The position numbers were made by a program, and so were the translations under genes. The notes below the pieces were generated by a model. That model saw nothing but the letters and a program-made list of their open reading frames with translations, ran no database searches and had not been told where the DNA came from. DNA of 64,000 nt, taken from contig OY755240.1 of NCBI GenBank assembly GCA_963576725.1, positions 96,506,316-96,570,315 on the forward strand. The letters run 5' to 3'. Origin of the DNA: Azorinus chamasolen (lineage: Eukaryota > Mollusca > Bivalvia > Cardiida > Solecurtidae). Below, piece after piece: positions 46,912-58,139 of the stretch (positions within the stretch are counted from its first letter, which is position 1; every line of letters starts with the position of its first letter).

Positions 46912-46960
46912 CTAACATGCTCCATCGTGGACCTTTGCAATGGGGTTGAACATACCGTCT
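46912..46960 (-). CDS. KazalB exon 3
   Basis: Acceptor TCTCTTTTCAG on the minus strand. AG from exon 2 plus A gives Arg, then DGMFNPIAKVHDGAC and TAG. Supplies the last Kazal cysteine. Confidence 0.85.
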
Positions 46961-49900
46961 CTGAAAAGAGAACATCTAAATCAGGATTACATTAACAGGG
47001 AAACCTCACTATATCGACTACTAAAGCGATACAATAAAAACCCTCCAAACCGGAATTTAATAGAGAACAATTAAGGTATTTTAGAGGAGCTTTCAGCATC
47101 ACTGTAGACCTGCATTAAGCAGTGAATGGGTTTCTAGATATGCGTAGTGATACATTGAAGAGCAATTCTGTAATGTAAGATTTTGTTAGGATCGACCTTT
47201 TAGTTCGAGTTATACCGAAGTTCGAGTTATCAGAGTTCGAGATATCGAAGTTCAACTGTAGTGTAGACCCAGTTCAGACGCTTCCTCTAGAGCAGTATCT
47301 GCACTGCGCGTTAACACATTTCTCTTGCCTATTACATGTATTAAATAAAAAAAAACCCTAAACCGGTATTCTAGTATAGAAGAATTTAGATACGTAGAGG
47401 CAGGTGGTTGCTTAATGCAGGGTGAAAGTCATGCAGAAAGCTCCTCTATAAGTAGAAGATGGCACCTGTTTCCAAGACCGATATCTATACTAAATTGACG
47501 GTGCGGTTTAGGTCCGGATTTACTGTATACTGTTTCACACTGCGTGGACTGTAACACAATGATGGCCCAATCCACTTTGAAACGTCATCATTGAAAGAGT
47601 TAATAAAATTCCTCCATGAGTATTCATGTAAGAAATAATGACGTCATGAGAAAATTATTTGTTATAATAGCACATGGACATAGAAATTTTAGCAATGGCA
47701 GAAACAGTAGAATCACATATATATTATATCATAAGCAAACAGAGCAGACCCGGATAAGACGGCTTCTATAGGAGCTGTCTGATCTGGGTCTACTATGTTT
47801 GCAAAGGCGTAGAAAAGAGTATTTATGGAGTAAAGGGTTAAGAAATTTGAAATTCTACCTGCATACTCTTTGCTGGTTTTCTAGTTTCAGGGCACATTCA
47901 TTTGCATAGGCCTTTCCATCTGTTGCACACAGCATGTCCGATGGTGTACTGGTGCAGTTCAGAATCTCGTCACAGTTGAATTGCAAAAAAGTATTCTCCA
48001 TGGGGGAGCAATGTGTCACTGAAGGGAAAGTGTGAGATGATTGGTCAAGGAAAATATTACAGAAACAAGAGACGTTTGTAAAGTATGTACATGTATGGCC
48101 TATGGCACTGAAGTATGACCATGACTTTAACATCGCACAACATTAATGGTGCAGTCTCGTGAGATGAGTATACATGCCAATTATGACGCCCCTGTTTGTA
48201 ATAGTTCAAACGTTACCGTAAAGATTAAAGTTTGGGAAAATTGACCTTTGACCTTGAAGTTTGACATTGACTTTACACAACCCCTCTTCGAAGTTGCAAC
48301 TTCATAAGATGAGTGTACATGCCAAGCATGAAATATATATTATATATCCCGATTTAATAACTCAAAAGTAAAGACAGTAATGATCAATTTGTTAGAACCC
48401 AGATGTTTGATCTTGAAATTTGACCTTGACCATTAACCTACTGATAAAAAAAAACGAGTCACCATTTCATCATTACCAACATCCCTACATATGTTCAAAT
48501 CAGTCGGTTTACCGCTTGACCTTTGACGTTGAAGTTTGACCTTTACCTTTCACCTGCTGCCCTCAACATAGAACAGGATCATTTACTATCATTAGCAGTC
48601 TCTTTACCAAACATGAGGACTGATGGTAAATCAGTTCAATGAGTTATTGATCGGAAACCAATCGGTCGTTCGGCCGACTGAACGTCCGACAAACCGACCG
48701 ATCGAAATGTGCAAACCCATACTGAATTGTTTCTAAAGTGAACTGAACCCTTTCCTTCATATAAACGCATTTTCACACATTTGAAAACAGTATAGACCCA
48801 GATCAATCAGACTTTTGTAGGAGCCGTCTGATCAGGGTCTGCTGTGTTTTTTAATTTGAAACATTTGTTTCATTACTTTCTAAAATGGCAACAATGTTCC
48901 AGCTATATTGTCCATGAATATTCAGTTGGAATTGATTGATTGATTGAAATTTGGAATAAATATAAAACAGGGAAAGGGATAACCCTTTCAAGGCTGAAGT
49001 TTCATCTGGACTGTTCCAACATTTAAACTGTGTCAAGCTTATCGTGAATATTCAAGGAATTTTGGGAAGAACAAATTAACACAGTGCAGACCCTGATGAG
49101 AGGGGTCCTCTACACGTCCTCTAATCTGGGTGTTCACTGTTTACACAGGACACAGGTGACTCGTTTCTCGCACAGAAAGGGTTAACCCTTCTCTTACTGA
49201 ATTTTTAAACACATTTCCCCTTCTTTACCCATGCCCTGTTGTATAATTACATATATCTTCACTGTGTATATGTATATCGCTGTGCAATCACTGCTGTGGA
49301 GTGCACTGGTTGCACAATCAACTTGTAAATAGTGCAGACCCTGATGAGACAGCTCCTGCAGGAGTTGTCTCATCTTTGTCTTCACTATTTACAGGTAGGT
49401 ACATGTATATTGACGTGAATAGCAAGCGAAGGGTTAATACGGTTGTACAGATAGACCAACTTATTTTGGAACAAAACATGACCTACTCTAATGTAAACAA
49501 AACGAAGCGACTACAGCGCTTCTTTATTTTTAAAAGCCTTAGCAAGCGGCTATTTTTTCAACCTAGTTGTCTTGGTGCAATGGATATGTATCAGGACTTG
49601 CATGTGGCAGTCTTGAGTTCGATTCTTACCAGTGATAATATTTTTTTTCATTAAAATACTGTCCGTACAAAACAACAATAGATATCAATAACATGTAATA
49701 ATTATTAACAAAATATTAACATATAATTGAAAAAGAATAAAATTAAAATGAAAATTACAAATAGCAAATCATTTTTTAAAGATAAAAGTAAACTGCATAG
49801 CTTAAGATTCGAACCCACGATCCCCTGCTTGCAAGACTAGGTACATATCCATTAGACCAAAGCCCAGTACATAATATGTGTCGAGTTACTAAAGTGTGCC

Positions 49901-52900
49901 GTCTGGCCCTGTACGTTTGTGCTGTTATGTAAACAACAAAATAACAACAAGTCTCAATAAAGCGTGGTTTACCTGTACAGATTGGGATACAAATGCATGC
50001 AAACCAGTAGTCTACAACAAATAAAAATACGTAGGCGAAATTACGTTTTATTGCAGAGCAAAATATTCCCAGAAAACTGAAATCTGTACAATTAAAACTA
50101 TATCTATGTTCAGAACAATGAGCTAAGGTAAACAAGGACATAACCTGATACTGAGAATTTGTGAATAAATTTCCTAATAAAACAAACGAGGTTCGCCTGT
50201 TTTCCAATAAAACATTAACTTGTGAATCAAAGAATCATTGAACAAAATAATGGGTTGCGGTTATTTTTATTAAAAATGTTGGTAAAAAATAGAAGAAATT
50301 ATGGTATATTGTCATTAGCCCTTTAACTGATAGAGCCAGTTTGACGTATTTGCTTACATAATAGACACAGATAAGACCCGCAGTTCCCGTACGAGCCGTC
50401 TTATCATGGTCTGCTCAGTTTGCTAATGTACATGTATTACCATTACATCACGGGCTATTTTTTTTTTGAACCAACCTCTTTGAATGAATCTACTTAAAAG
50501 GAGCATTAACTAGAGAAAATGACAATTTTAGAATTGTGTAGTTTTGGAACCATTGTGATAATATCATAATGATTTCAAAAGGTGACTTTTACAGAGGCGT
50601 CAAAATGTGTCGATATGAGGGCTTGTGTTAAAAAGGGCATCTCCTGTTTGCCAAGGAAATCCATTTCTTCATTATATATTTTTATACGCCCACCTAATAA
50701 AGGTGGTCGTATATTGTCGTGGCCCTGTCCGTCCGTCCGTCCGTTCGTTCGTTCGTTCGTTCGTCCGTCAACATTTTGTTTGTCCGCTGTTTTCTGGGAA
50801 AACTGTTTGACAGATATTAATGAAACTTCACACAAATGTTTAATGCATCAAGATCTGAAGCTGAGTTGATTCTGAGTTCATTTGATTTTTCATTTCAGAG
50901 TTATGGCCCTTGTCCTTAAAAAATATGCAAATAGTTTGTCCGCTGTTTTCTGGGAAAGATATTTGAGAGATATTAATGAAACTTCACACAAATGTTTAAT
51001 GCATCAAGATCTGAAGCTGAGTCAATTCTAAGGTTCATTTGATTTGTCGTTTCGGAGTTATGGCCCTCGTATTTAAAAAATAATACAAATACATGCAAAT
51101 AGTTTGTCCGCTGTTTTCTGGGAAACTATTTGAGAGATATTAATGAAACTTCACACAAATGTTTAATGCATCAAGATCTGAAACTGAATTGATTCTGAGG
51201 ATCATATGATTTTCCGTTTCAGAGTTATGGCCCTTGTCCTTAAAAAATAATGCAAATACATGCAAATAGTTTGTCCGCTTTTTTCTGGGAAAACTATTTG
51301 AGAGATATTAATGACACTTCATAAAAATGTTTAATGCATCAAGATCTGATGCTGAGTCGATTTTGAGGTTTATTTGATTTGTCGTTTCGGAGTTATGGCC
51401 CTTTTACTTAAAAAATAATGCAAATATATGCATATAGTTTGTCCGCTGTTTTCTGGCAAAACTGTTCGACAGATATTAATGAAACTTCATACACATGTTT
51501 AATGCATCAAGACCTGAAGCTAAGTTGATTCTGAGGATCATTTGATTTGTTGTTTCGGAGTTATGGCCCTTGCACTTAAAAAATAATGCAAATCTATGCA
51601 AATATGAGGATGGCCATAACATTTTCATTTGAAATGATATTTACTTCAATTTTTTTTATATGGTTAAACCTTAATGTGAATTTTCACATATATTGCGGGG
51701 TTTTTATATGTCATTTTATTCTAAAGTTATGGTCCTTGAAATTTGTGTGTTCGTTGCTTTGTTTGTCGGTCAACTTTTAGTTTGTCTGTTGTTTTCTGGG
51801 AAACCTATTAAAATGATATAAATGAACTTAACACAAATGTTTTAAGCAACAAAATTTGTAGCTGAGTTTATTTTGAGGTTCATTCAGTTTGTCTTTACAG
51901 AGTTAGGGCCGTTGCACTTTACAAAAATCTGCAAAAATGAGGATTAGCTGTAACTTTTTTTATTTTTTTAAAAATAGTATCACCTTAGGCCTAATATGGA
52001 AATCAAGATCTGAAGCACAGATTAGAAAATGTCAACACTTATAAGGCATGTTGAATCAGAGAAAGTTTGCAAGTGGGCGTATTATGTACCGTATGCGGTA
52101 CTCTTGTTTATATAGGAATGAAATTAATCCATGTTGGGGTTTATTATAAAGTTCTACACTATAAACTGCCATTAGATGTCAACAGGCAACTGGTCTTTGT
52201 CTACACTGTTTTAACCATTATATTGATAACAATGAAGAAAAGATTCCAAAAAGGGAAATAATATAATACATACATACTATTTAAATACCATTTATGCATT
52301 ATCTTGCTAATTGTGACTCCATATATATAATGCTTTTGCAAAACTAGACCCAGATCCCAGGGAGCCGTCTGACCAAGATGTACTCTGTTTACTTATGGAA
52401 TTATATAGATCTGAATCTACAGATTCTGCCATGTAAAACAAATCCTGAATTTGTATACCATTCTAAACATTCAGCATGTTAGAATACGCAATGTCCTCAT
52501 TTCTTATATGCATATTTATGGCTTAATCCTTTCCTTCATATACGCGCGTTTTCACGCATTTGCAAACAGAGTAGACCCAGATCAGACGGCTCCTATAGGT
52601 CTGATCTTTTCGCGTATGTAATTTGAAAAATCTGATTCTTTACTTTCTAAAATGGCTACAATTTTCCACCTTCCATATTTCATTATAACGATTTTGACCA
52701 TGCATATTCAGTAGGTGTTGAAATATGGAATAAACATAGACAAGGGCCAGGGTTAACCCTTTAACTGTTCAATTTTCATGTAAAAATTAGGACATCATGA
52801 CTATTCATTGGATTAATATGTATACTTTAATTGCGTATTAACCCTTCGCTTGCTATTCACGTCAATATACATACCTGTAAATAGTGAAGACCCAGATGAG

Positions 52901-53354
52901 ACAGCTCCTACAGGAGCTGTCTCATCAGGGTCTGCACTATTTACAAGTTGATTGTGCAACCAGTGCACTGCACAGCAGTGATTACACAGCGAAATACTTG
53001 TACACAGTGAAGATATATGTAATTATACAACAAGGCATGGGTAAAGAAGGAGACATTATTTTAAAGTTCAGCAAGAGAAGGGTTAAGAAGAGGAACTTGG
53101 TCATGGCAGAAACTGTAGAATCCAATCTATATCATCTCATAGGCAAATAGAGCAAACCCTGATGAGACCGTTCCTACAGGAGTACTCTAGTCTGGGCCTA
53201 CCCTGTTAACAAATGCCCTAAAAGCGTTCATATGAAGAATATGGTTTAAGAATTGAAGGATGTTTATGTCAGAAGTGTTTTGAAAAAGTTTACCTGGCAG
53301 GAGATGTGCTAACACTGCAATCATTACTAACAGTCCTGTCCATATATACGTCAT
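46912..53354 (-). CDS. KazalB: secreted single-domain Kazal-type protease inhibitor
   Basis: Three exons on the minus strand: 53294-53354, 47859-48018 and 46912-46960, with GT-AG introns in phases 1 and 2. Joined they give 270 bases, 89 residues plus stop. Residues 1-20 form a hydrophobic signal peptide (MTYIWTGLLVMIAVLAH). The mature part has the six Kazal cysteines with spacing C5-C8-C10-C10-C15-C (C...NC...LCATDGKAYANEC...VC...AC) and the ATDGKAY motif. An additional Cys near the N-terminus gives an odd total of seven in the mature part. The P1 position (second residue after the second Kazal Cys) is Ser, unusual for trypsin inhibition. A TATA box lies about 100 bases upstream. Family knowledge: Kazal domains inhibit serine proteases in secretions and in defence; the target here is unknown. 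Confidence 0.85.
47600..47841. mobile_element. PB2 MITE next to the KazalB exon 2 donor
   Basis: TTAATAAAATTCCTCCATGA to GGAGTAAAGGGTTAA. On the gene strand its boundary is 18 bases after the exon 2 5' splice site. Confidence 0.8.
47859..48018 (-). CDS. KazalB exon 2
   Basis: Acceptor TTTCCCTTCAG, donor TGCAG|GTAGAA on the minus strand. Encodes VTHCSPMENTFLQFNCDEIL, then the core LCATDGKAYANECALKLENQ and QRVC. Same phases and nearly the same length as KazalA exon 2. Confidence 0.88.
48170..48720 (-). mobile_element. Decayed HINE, minus orientation
   Basis: Repeated TTTGACCTTGAC units and, at the right, CGGTCGTTCGGCCGAC and AAACCGACCGATCG, the inverse of the GTCGGTC head seen at 2240. Lies in KazalB intron 1. 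Confidence 0.55.
48744..49185. mobile_element. PB1 (48744-48982) abutting a PB4/PB5-like element (48978-49185)
   Basis: PB1 from AACCCTTTCCTTCATATAAA to GGGAAAGGGATAA. The next runs from AACCCTTTCAAGGCTGAAG to CGCACAGAAAGGGTTAA with an AGACCCTGATGAGAGG core. Confidence 0.65.
49182..49437. mobile_element. PB5 MITE, inverse orientation
   Basis: TTAACCCTTCTCTTACTGAA to AGCAAGCGAAGGGTTAA; hairpin ACAGCTCCTGCAGGAGTTGT. Shares its left TTAA with the preceding element. Confidence 0.85.
49560..49640 (+). repeat. tRNA-like SINE head
   Basis: CTTGGTGCAATGGATATGTA resembles an A box and GAGTTCGATTC a B box of a tRNA-type pol III promoter, followed by a T-run. Stems do not pair as in a functional tRNA. 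Confidence 0.4.
49799..49868 (-). repeat. tRNA-like SINE head, inverse of the previous
   Basis: On the minus strand TTTGGTCTAATGGATATGTA and GGGTTCGAATC form A and B box-like motifs. About 65 percent similar by eye to the plus-strand copy at 49560. Confidence 0.4.
50315..50630. mobile_element. PB1/PB3 hybrid MITE
   Basis: Left: AGCCCTTTAACTGATAGAG with a GCAGTTCCCGTACGAGCCG core. Then GGGCTATTTTTTTTT and GAGCATTAACTAGAGAAAAT of PB3, with right end CGATATGAGGGCTTGTGTTAA. Confidence 0.6.
50692..52108 (+). mobile_element. HINE (TACGCCCACC arm) with about 165-bp tandem units
   Basis: Head TATACGCCCACCTAATAAAG with its inverse GGTGGTCGTATA, CCGT/TCGT microsatellite (50728-50767), about six units with GTTTGTCCGCTGTTTTCTGG and CACAAATGTTTAATGCATCA, the inverse arm GTGGGCGTA, hairpin GTACCGTATGCGGTAC and end TCTTGTTT. 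Inside KazalB intron 1. Confidence 0.85.
52340..53250. mobile_element. MITE chain: PB2-type, PB1, PB2 with nested PB5
   Basis: Decayed copy 52340-52526, PB1 52523-52756 and PB2 from 52753 to about 53250, the last split at a TTAA by PB5 52838-53086. PB5 ends TTAACCCTTCGCTTGCTATT and AGCAAGAGAAGGGTTAA. Consecutive elements share TTAA. Confidence 0.75.
53294..53354 (-). CDS. KazalB exon 1 (signal peptide)
   Basis: ATG at 53354-53352 on the minus strand. MTYIWTGLLVMIAVLAHLL, then donor CCAG|GTAAAC leaving phase 1. The ATG is the first after the predicted TATA box. Confidence 0.8.
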
Positions 53355-53450
53355 TATTGATCAGTGTATCTAATTGTAATATGCATGACCATAGCACATG
53401 TAATTATTTAATCATCTATCAACTAAACAACAAAAAAGTCTCTTCACTGG

Positions 53451-53457
53451 TTTTATA
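53451..53457 (-). promoter_or_regulatory. TATA box of KazalB
   Basis: TATAAAA on the minus strand, about 100 bases upstream of the start codon, followed by CCAGTGAAGAG; a similar CCAGTGAAAAG follows the KazalA TATA box. Confidence 0.5.
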
Positions 53458-53529
53458 CTGGGGTTTCTATAAATATAAAGAGGGCCAGTGACGAAGAAGC
53501 GAGGCCAATCAAACGTCTCCAAATCTATA

Positions 53530-53763
53530 ACTATTTCCTTCATGAATATTAATGTGAGAGCTAATAAATGTATAAATACTGATTAGCTCAGTATTATACT
53601 GACATCATAGATACTGGAATTGTTTGGACATGGCAGAAACTATAGAAATCAAATCTATATAAATCCATATGCAGACAGAGCAGACTCTGATCAGACGGCT
53701 CCTATAGGAGCCGCCTGATCTGGATCTACCCTGCAAAGGTGATTCTGCAAGGAAAAGGGATAA
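53530..53763. mobile_element. PB2-type MITE in the KazalB upstream region
   Basis: TTCCTTCATGAATATTAATG to GCAAGGAAAAGGGATAA, with core GACGGCTCCTATAGGAGCCG. It separates the TATA box from the TGACGTCA motif. Confidence 0.65.
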
Positions 53764-53857
53764 TGTCAGAATTAAGGTTGTAGGTCGGCCTATCTTACTT
53801 TGTTCTGCAGAAAGGTCACCTATATAAACACGACCAATCAGATAACACATCCGATGT

Positions 53858-53898
53858 GCGTCAATGGCCTAGTCCCTCGCTGGTCCTGACGTCAATGG
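53858..53898. promoter_or_regulatory. CRE-like motif pair upstream of KazalB
   Basis: GCGTCAATGG at 53858-53867 and TGACGTCAATGG at 53887-53898. Both motifs also occur upstream of KazalA (59941-59988). Confidence 0.4.
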
Positions 53899-54039
53899 AC
53901 TGAAGGGGACAGGAAACAAGGGACAAATTTAGACATGGTCACCATAATCATAACCTTATGTTAGGACAGGTCAGTAAAGTGGATTAACCGACTATATAAA
54001 CTGAATGTTACAGAATTGTATTCTGAAACAGTTTGCATC

Positions 54040-55295
54040 CACACCGTCAACTCATTTTGTTTGTCGCATTGTCACTCTTTTGTAAAGGGAGTAGGCCCGG
54101 ATCAGACGGCTCTTAAAGTAGTCGTCTGATCGATCAGGGTCTGCTCTGTTTGCTCATGGAATGACATATATCTCATTGTACAATCTCTGCCATGCCAACT
54201 AATGTCTGTGCTCATACACCATTGTAAAACAATCTCCAATAAGTATCCATGGTATCACTATTTCTTACATATACATGTACATATACACATGTATATATTC
54301 AAGAGGGACATGGTTAATCAAATCACACGTCGGCTGAATCCAGCTTGTATAGTACCGGACTGCAGTAACGTGTGGTCATAACGGGCTTGTTTTCACCAGA
54401 ATCTTGGAGCGGATGACACATATAAATTTAACTCTTTCGCAACCGGTGTACCCCGGTGTCTCATCTGGATCAAAACTGTTTGATATTAATAATATGATTT
54501 TGAAACCAAATTGGAAAGAATTGTTTTGGGTTTTTTAAAAGTAAAAATGGAATATGTAACAGACGGCAATTTTGCAGACGACAAATCAATCCCCTGACAT
54601 TGACGCCTTTTGACGCTTCTGTAAAAATACTTTTTGGAAGTGGTTGACTAATACAGGGCAAACCTAACGCCAGAAGCTATAGGAGCTTTCGGAATTACTT
54701 CTGTCTTGCATTAAGCTACCACCTACCATATGGATGACCCAGAATTATACATCTCTTTCAAGGTCGCTAAATTGTTTACCGTTTACCAGGTATATCTTCA
54801 TTCAAGACTTCGTATATTATGAATATTTATTATTTTAATTATTGTACTAAAATGTAAGATTAGGAAGTTATTATAATGACATACAGAATCAGATCGGTGA
54901 CATTTAATACAAAGAAGATTCTTCTCCTACTCGAACCGCCTTATACATGCATGTGTCTATTCTGTTAACGTGCCTTAAAACTTGACTATGAGGTAAGACA
55001 CGTGGTAGCTTACTTTTAAGACGAAACTCTTACATGTACCTAATATAGCCTAATGGGCATTGTCAGGAATTTGAAAACAGAGTGGACCCAGACCAGATGG
55101 CTTCGGTAGGAGCTCTGACCAGAAACTGTTTTGTATGCTTATTGAATGATATAAATCTGGTTCTAGTTTCTGTAATGACCTAAAACTCGTGTGTCGATTA
55201 TACAAATACCAAAAAAAAAATCAGCTAATAAATATTCATGAAATCATGAATTCTTGTATGCTATAATTGATATTCATTAGTTAAAGGATTAAGCA
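54040..55295. mobile_element. Decayed PB1, PB4, POG and PB2 copies
   Basis: 54060-54320 PB1-like (GTAGGCCCGGATCAGACGG), 54425-54600 PB4-like (TCATCTGGATCAAAACTG), 54640-54785 POG remnant (GCAGGAAGCT-type hairpin and CATTAAGCTACCACCT), 55055-55295 PB2-like. Confidence 0.5.
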
Positions 55296-55320
55296 CTACA
55301 GAGAGGTTCTGCTTCAACGC

Positions 55321-55990
55321 ACAGTAGAACCTGGCTTAAGCGGCCATAAAAAGAGGTCTAATTATGGACCTGTAAGGCAGGTGGTAGCTAATGCATGTCA
55401 AAAGTAATACGGAAATCTCCTGTAGGAGCTTTCTGCATTACTTATACACTGCATTAAACGTGTGTTGCATAAGAAGCCTGTGTTGTATAATTGAATGGTC
55501 GTTAAGGACAGTTTCTGATGTATGGTTCTCATGTACTAGCTTTCAGTCAACTCGGATCTTTGACTCTTTCGTCAATATGGTCGCCCAAAGCAACTGATAA
55601 GGCTTGCTGCAATGTCTGAATATGTGATTACTTTTGCAAACAGTTTGGATCCAATTGAGACGCCGATTATCAATATGATTAATGGGAAACTGTAAACTTA
55701 GTCATTGGGTAAGCAGGTTCGATACGATGTCCGAACTTTTTTTCTCTCCTTGTCACTACTCATGCATGCAATAAGTGTGAATACAATAAATTATACAGTA
55801 ACATCTGACAAAATCGGTACACTCAAATAAATGTTACCATCAATAAGGCATGCGGCGGCTTAATTCCGTGTAAAAGTCATGCAGAAAGCTCTTTTCTGCG
55901 TGACTTTCTCTTCACATTTAGCAGTCACCTGCCTGAAAGGTTTTCAATTCTTCCATACTTAAAGTTCAGATAATCGAGGTTTTAGTGAAG
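55321..55990. mobile_element. POG (55321-55519) and POGb (55796-55990)
   Basis: First: ACAGTAGAACCTGGCTTAAG with hairpin CTCCTGTAGGAG. Second: TACAGTAACATCTGACAAAA with the GCAGAAAGCTCTTTTCTGC hairpin. A PB4-like arm lies between (55635-55665). Confidence 0.6.
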
Positions 55991-56074
55991 TTGTGTGTGA
56001 CTTAGTAAGCAGAGAAACCGTGAGAAAGCGTGTTCTGATACTAACCATGTACAAATGTACACTGTGTACTTCAT

Positions 56075-56910
56075 GAATATGCATGCAAGACTCAGCCCAT
56101 AATGAATATCAAGTAATTGAATTATGTATGAAGCCCTACACCATTAATATTCATGTACGAAATATTGAACTTATAAATATTAATTAGATTAATTGTTATA
56201 TAATAGCATAATTATGGACATGAGTGGTTTTGACCATGATAGAAACTGTAGAATCTTGCCTGTCATAAGCAAACAGAGCAGACCTAAAGGAGCCGTCTGA
56301 TCTGGGTCTACTCAGTCTGCGTGAAAAGGCGTATCTGTGAGATAAATGGTTAAGTCTGATGGGCAATTCCTCTTTTGAAATTCAGCAGACGGCTCCTATA
56401 GGAACCGTCTGATCAGGGTCTGCCCTGTTTGCTTGATTATGAAATTAGAAATAGATCTGATTCTACAGTTTCTACCAATACCAAAACATCTTGTGCACAT
56501 ACACCATTACAAAAATTCTGCTAAAAAATATTCATGATGCCATTCTTTCTTACATGAATATTAAACATGGAGGGGTTTAAGCATTACAGTGGGTCACTTT
56601 GTATTTTGAACGATACTAATATTCTTGAGCTGTGTCCGTTTTAATTGAAACTCCATTAACCATTAACACTTTACTCCAGATATACGCATTTTATCGCCTT
56701 TGCAAACATAGTAGACCAAAATCAGACAGCCCAGCAAACATAGTAGACCAAAATCAGACAGCCCAGCAAACATAGTAGACCAAAATCAGACACCCAGTGT
56801 CTGCTTTATTTTCTTATAAAACTACTGCTCTGATTCTACAGTTTCTTTCAACACCAACACTTCCTGCGTTCTCATGTCGTTATTAGAATTCGTCTAATTA
56901 AAGTTTAACC
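56075..56910. mobile_element. Three PB2/PB1-type MITEs, one with a 32-bp tandem repeat
   Basis: 56120-56355 PB2, 56380-56580 PB1/PB2 right part, 56660-56908 PB2 whose stem base is tandemly tripled at 56702-56797 (unit GCAAACATAGTAGACCAAAA continuing TCAGACAGCCCA). Confidence 0.65.
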
Positions 56911-57108
56911 CAGTACCTCATAGGCTATTTTAGATCCTACCTCTTTAAATAAATCTACCGAAAATGAGCATTAACTAGAGAAAGGGAAAGTTTTAGAATT
57001 TTGTAGTTTGAAACCATTGTGATAAATAGAGCATTTGCTCCTGTAGGAGCAAATGCTCTATTTATCACAATGGTTTCACAAAGCTGTCAATATGAGGGAA
57101 TGGGTTAA
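56905..57108. mobile_element. PB3 MITE
   Basis: TTAACCCAGTACCTCATAGG to ATGAGGGAATGGGTTAA, with a perfect hairpin around GCTCCTGTAGGAGC. Confidence 0.85.
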
Positions 57109-57560
57109 TATGATGCAATTATTTCTTACAAGAATATTAATGAAGTAAATACCTCGTGTTCATTTCTTACGAACTGAATATATCGGACGCATTCGTTTTA
57201 GATTACGGTATATTTGGTAGGAACTGTGGAGTCCGATATTTTACAATTCCATAAGCAATCAAGCAGACATTGATCAACGGCTCCGACATGGGCCGTTTGG
57301 TCTGGGACTACTCTGTTTGCCCAGGTAGTGAAAGACGTCTATATGAGGGAAAGGGTTACTTTTTATGATTTCATTATTTCTTACATTAATATTCATGGAG
57401 TACATATATACATGTAGTTGTACCTCGTGTTCATTTCTTACGAATTGAATATATTTGGCGCGTTTTAGATGCATGTTGAAAGTCATGCACAAAGCTCCAG
57501 GATGAACTTTCTGCCTGACTTTCGCCCTGCATTAAGCAGACACCTAAAAGATCGAAATTG
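57105..57560. mobile_element. Decayed PB2 and POG fragments
   Basis: 57105-57357 ends ATGAGGGAAAGGGTTA with core GGCTCCGACATGGGCCG. 57470-57545 is a POG fragment (GTTGAAAGTCATGCACAAAG, CGCCCTGCATTAAGC). Confidence 0.55.
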
Positions 57561-58057
57561 TTCTTTAATGTATTTGAAAAACAATGGGGAAAATAACACG
57601 ATAATACTTTTTTAAAATGCTTTTCAGGTTTAATTGGAAACAACACTATGCCAATAAACAATCAATAAATAGTAATGGGTGATTTATATATACATATGTA
57701 TAGTGCTACTATTAACAGCAGTGAATGGAGAAATTATTTTGTTCAGCTTTGTTCTTTGGCTGTTTGTTTGGCTCTGCCCATGGTCCAGTAATGGTTTTTG
57801 TCTCACCATACCGCGAGTTTAACATCGCCGGAGTTTACACGTACAGTCACTAAGTCGAAAAATATACCCGATGAATCATGTCATCCATGTGTGGACTATT
57901 TTTCTTTATAGTGATTGTTCGTTGATAAAACAATCCAGGAGGCCCTGACTTCAATACTTAGGCGTGGGGTTGGGCGAGACAGAGGACATCTGACTTGTCG
58001 AGAATGAAATCCCTAGTTTGGTATTCCGGGCCTACAAAGGGTCCATGGAGGGATTCT
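57561..58057. other. Region downstream of KazalA, no recognised feature
   Basis: Presumably contains the KazalA 3' untranslated region. An ATTAAA on the minus strand (57628-57633) is the only possible polyadenylation signal noticed. Confidence 0.4.
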
Positions 58058-58139
58058 TCAAGGCGCAGGTGTAGATGTAGGTGCTGGAGTTGTGCATGGG
58101 CCATCGTAGACTTTTGCAATCGGATTGAACTGACCCTCG
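58058..58139 (-). CDS. KazalA exon 3
   Basis: Acceptor CCCTTTCACAG. CA plus C gives His, then EGQFNPIAKVYDGPC and the Thr/Pro tail to TGA. FNPIAKV.DG.C is shared with KazalB. Confidence 0.87.

Noticed and set aside
49799..49868. Functional tRNA gene on the minus strand
   Set aside because: Acceptor and anticodon stems do not pair; only the box motifs are preserved.
49776..50207. 143-codon minus-strand frame
   Set aside because: Its end overlaps a tRNA-like SINE head and there is no family signature; probably chance in AT-rich DNA.
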